NCBI GenBank assembly: GCA_020912385.1
Contig: CP087208.1
Span: 2,728,001 to 2,792,000, forward strand
DNA: 64,000 nucleotides
Source of the DNA: Neofusicoccum parvum
Lineage: Eukaryota; Ascomycota; Dothideomycetes; Botryosphaeriales; Botryosphaeriaceae
Direction: 5' to 3'
The translations under genes and the position numbers were made by a program. Positions within the stretch are counted from its first letter, which is position 1. Each line of letters starts with the position of its first letter. The notes below the pieces were generated by a model. The model had not been told where the DNA came from. It searched no databases and saw nothing but the letters and a program-made list of their open reading frames with translations. Of the stretch, positions 62,616 to 64,000 are shown in pieces.

Positions 62616-63149
62616 ATGTGCTCTCCGTTCCCGTCCTCTTTGGCAGCAGCACTACCTCCCGTCCACCCTTATTACCCCCGCGATCCACGACATCTCCAGC
62701 TACCCAGCCACCTCCAGAGCCTCCCCCTTCCCACCAGCAGAAACACCAACCAGCCAGCCGACACCACCGCACCCACCGCCGCCCCTGGCCTTGCAGGACT
62801 CCGCCCAGCGCGCCGTCGAGACCGGGAGCAAGAAGAAGACGCAAGCCAACCGCAGGCCCAGCAGCTCGCAGCGAAGACGCCGGAGGTCGCGTCGCTGCCG
62901 CCGACAGAGACGACGAACGCGTCGCGCTCGAACACGTGTTCGAACAGATCAACGGTCCGCGCGCGTCGGCTGGCGTCGGCGAGGACGCTCGTGGCCGGGT
63001 CGGCGGCCACTCGCGCGACGCTGGCGGGGCGGCTGGGTGGAGACGGCGTGGGATTGATGCCTGCGCTCGGCTGGCTCGGGGCTGCCATGGTGGTGGATGC
63101 CGCGGGACGCTGGTCGGAGAAGGAGGCGGGTGGCGGGGAATGTTGGTGA
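62616..63149 (+). CDS. hypothetical protein, frame uncertain
   Basis: The frame from ATG 62616 gives 177 codons. Its middle (RRRDREQEEDASQPQAQQLA) is hydrophilic with good codon use. A hydrophobic segment near the end (GLMPALGWLGAAMVVDAAG) could be a membrane anchor. The two other plus frames and a minus frame (ATG near 63090) are also open because the DNA is GC-rich. A strong TATA box upstream favours the plus strand. An upstream exon from ATG 62513 is possible. Confidence 0.4.
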   Translation: MCSPFPSSLAAALPPVHPYYPRDPRHLQLPSHLQSLPLPTSRNTNQPADTTAPTAAPGLAGLRPARRRDREQEEDASQPQAQQLAAKTPEVASLPPTETTNASRSNTCSNRSTVRARRLASARTLVAGSAATRATLAGRLGGDGVGLMPALGWLGAAMVVDAAGRWSEKEAGGGECW

Positions 63150-63585
63150 GTGACTCGTCGCGGCGTGTTGGGCGTGGATGAGAGTGACTGAGCTTTGTTG
63201 TCGCAGCTTTGGAGACGCTCGAGCGGGTGCGGTGTCTTCGGGCTTTCGCTGTGGGCCCTGCCGTATACGCTAGGTTGATATACATTGCTCCCCGTGTTCA
63301 CGTTCAGTGATGGAACTACGATAAACCGTTCATGAAGAACGGTGTGAGACACTGTCAGGGGAAGGAGGTTTGCGGCATGGCTTTCCAGAATGGCAGCCAG
63401 GACGGCGGGTTGGAGACCAGTAGTCGTACATTCTATTCTATCTGGGACGACAGGGGCAGATGAGCAGGGGTTTACGTGAGGAGGGAGACGAGATGGACGC
63501 AATAAGGGGACAGAAATCAGAGTAGACCTTGAATTAAAAAATGACACCACCAATCGATAACCATCGACCCTCTTCCGCATTGACT
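63150..63585. other. spacer between convergent genes
   Basis: No supported gene. A minus-strand frame crosses it but its coding look is poor. Confidence 0.5.
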
Positions 63586-64000
63586 TCAGAACCCTCCCAC
63601 CGCAGCAGCACCCCCGTCAGGCTCAAACTCCCTCAACGCCTCCGCCACGGCTTCCATCATCGCCAAAACCTTCTCCTCCTGCAACCTCCTCCCCATAACC
63701 TGCACGCCAACCGGCGCGCCATCAAACAACTCCTTCTGATCTGCCCACCCGTCAGCCCCACCCAACCCCGAACGAGAAAAAAAAAGAAGGGGCCACTCAC
63801 ACGTCCGCCAATGCCTCCGATCCTCCTGATTCAACGGCCCATACCCCACCTCCCCCACATCCACCGCCGCGTCCGCGAACGTCACCGGCACGCACCCCGC
63901 CGCGTAGTCCAGACAGCTCGCGACCGCCGTGTACGCAAAGTGGTGAAAGAACCCCTCCTCGACCGCCGCGCTCGGCGCGACCGGCAGCACGACGCCGTCG
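63586..64000 (-). CDS. amidase-family protein, C-terminal part (partial)
   Basis: The gene continues past the right edge. The visible exons are 64000-63801 and 63740-63586; the 60-nt intron has GTGAGT, CTGAC and GGGCAG. It joins RRHWRT to YQKELFDGAPVGVQVMGRR. The sequence matches the end of amidase-signature enzymes: FAYTAVASCLDYAAGCVPVT, then the GAPVGVQVMGRRLQEEKVL helix. These hydrolyse amide bonds (acetamidase or fatty-acid amide hydrolase types in fungi). The Ser-Ser-Lys catalytic centre lies outside the window, so substrate class cannot be told. Confidence 0.88.
   Translation of the reverse strand, partial: DGVVLPVAPSAAVEEGFFHHFAYTAVASCLDYAAGCVPVTFADAAVDVGEVGYGPLNQEDRRHWRTCEWPLLFFSRSGLGGADGWADQKELFDGAPVGVQVMGRRLQEEKVLAMMEAVAEALREFEPDGGAAAVGGF

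Noticed and set aside
61928..63181. 417-codon plus frame
   Set aside because: Basic, low-complexity shadow frame without motifs; a different plus frame fits codon use better.
1..64000. CRISPR arrays, bacterial operons or ribosome binding sites
   Set aside because: The window is eukaryotic (introns, TATA boxes, fungal families); no spaced direct repeats of CRISPR type were seen.

Overview
This window is nuclear DNA of a filamentous ascomycete. The evidence is short introns (about 44-230 nt) with GTRNGT-like donors and CTRAC branch sites, TATA boxes 40-80 bp before several starts, GC-rich genes separated by AT-richer spacers, decayed transposon pieces, and typical fungal families: an HNH_2-domain protein, a hydrophobic-surface-binding (HsbA/galactomannoprotein) protein, Pmp3, carbonyl-reductase SDR, amidase and chromodomain protein. 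The many small orphan genes and degenerate RING proteins suggest a Dothideomycete; that placement is inference. No operon logic applies, and genes lie on both strands as independent units.

Layout. 0-5 kb: weak or broken genes and a decayed retrotransposon gag relic. 5-12 kb: a RING-like gene, a small cyclin-like gene, the first U2 snRNA-like locus and several small minus-strand genes. 12-22 kb: a charged two-exon protein, a RING-H2 protein, a second U2-like locus, a PPxY membrane protein running into a ubiquitin relic, further orphans, another RING-like protein and a 149-bp foldback element. 23-25 kb: a 506-aa HNH_2 protein. 28-36 kb: four diverged genes of one PD-(D/E)XK-like family, three sharing a phase-2 intron at the same place. 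37 kb: the third, structurally most complete U2-like locus. 38-45 kb: mostly low-coding spacer with short repeated motifs. 45-55 kb: a chromodomain/AT-hook protein, a Cys/His-rich protein and a long low-complexity protein. 58-64 kb: a conventional block with HsbA, SDR, Pmp3 and, cut by the right edge, an amidase.

The strongest unusual signal is a set of three U2 snRNA-like genes within 29 kb. Each keeps stem-loops IIa and IIb, an Sm-like site and stem-loop IV. Stem sequences differ among copies but remain base-paired. The branch-point-recognition hexamer, almost always GUAGUA, is changed in all three (GAAGUA, GCAGUG, GCAGUA). The GCAGUA form would pair fully with CUGAC branch sites, the commoner branch form in this window's introns. 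The second signal is the local expansion of PD-(D/E)XK-like genes. Exon structures were worked out by hand from splice motifs and reading frame and have not been tested against transcripts.
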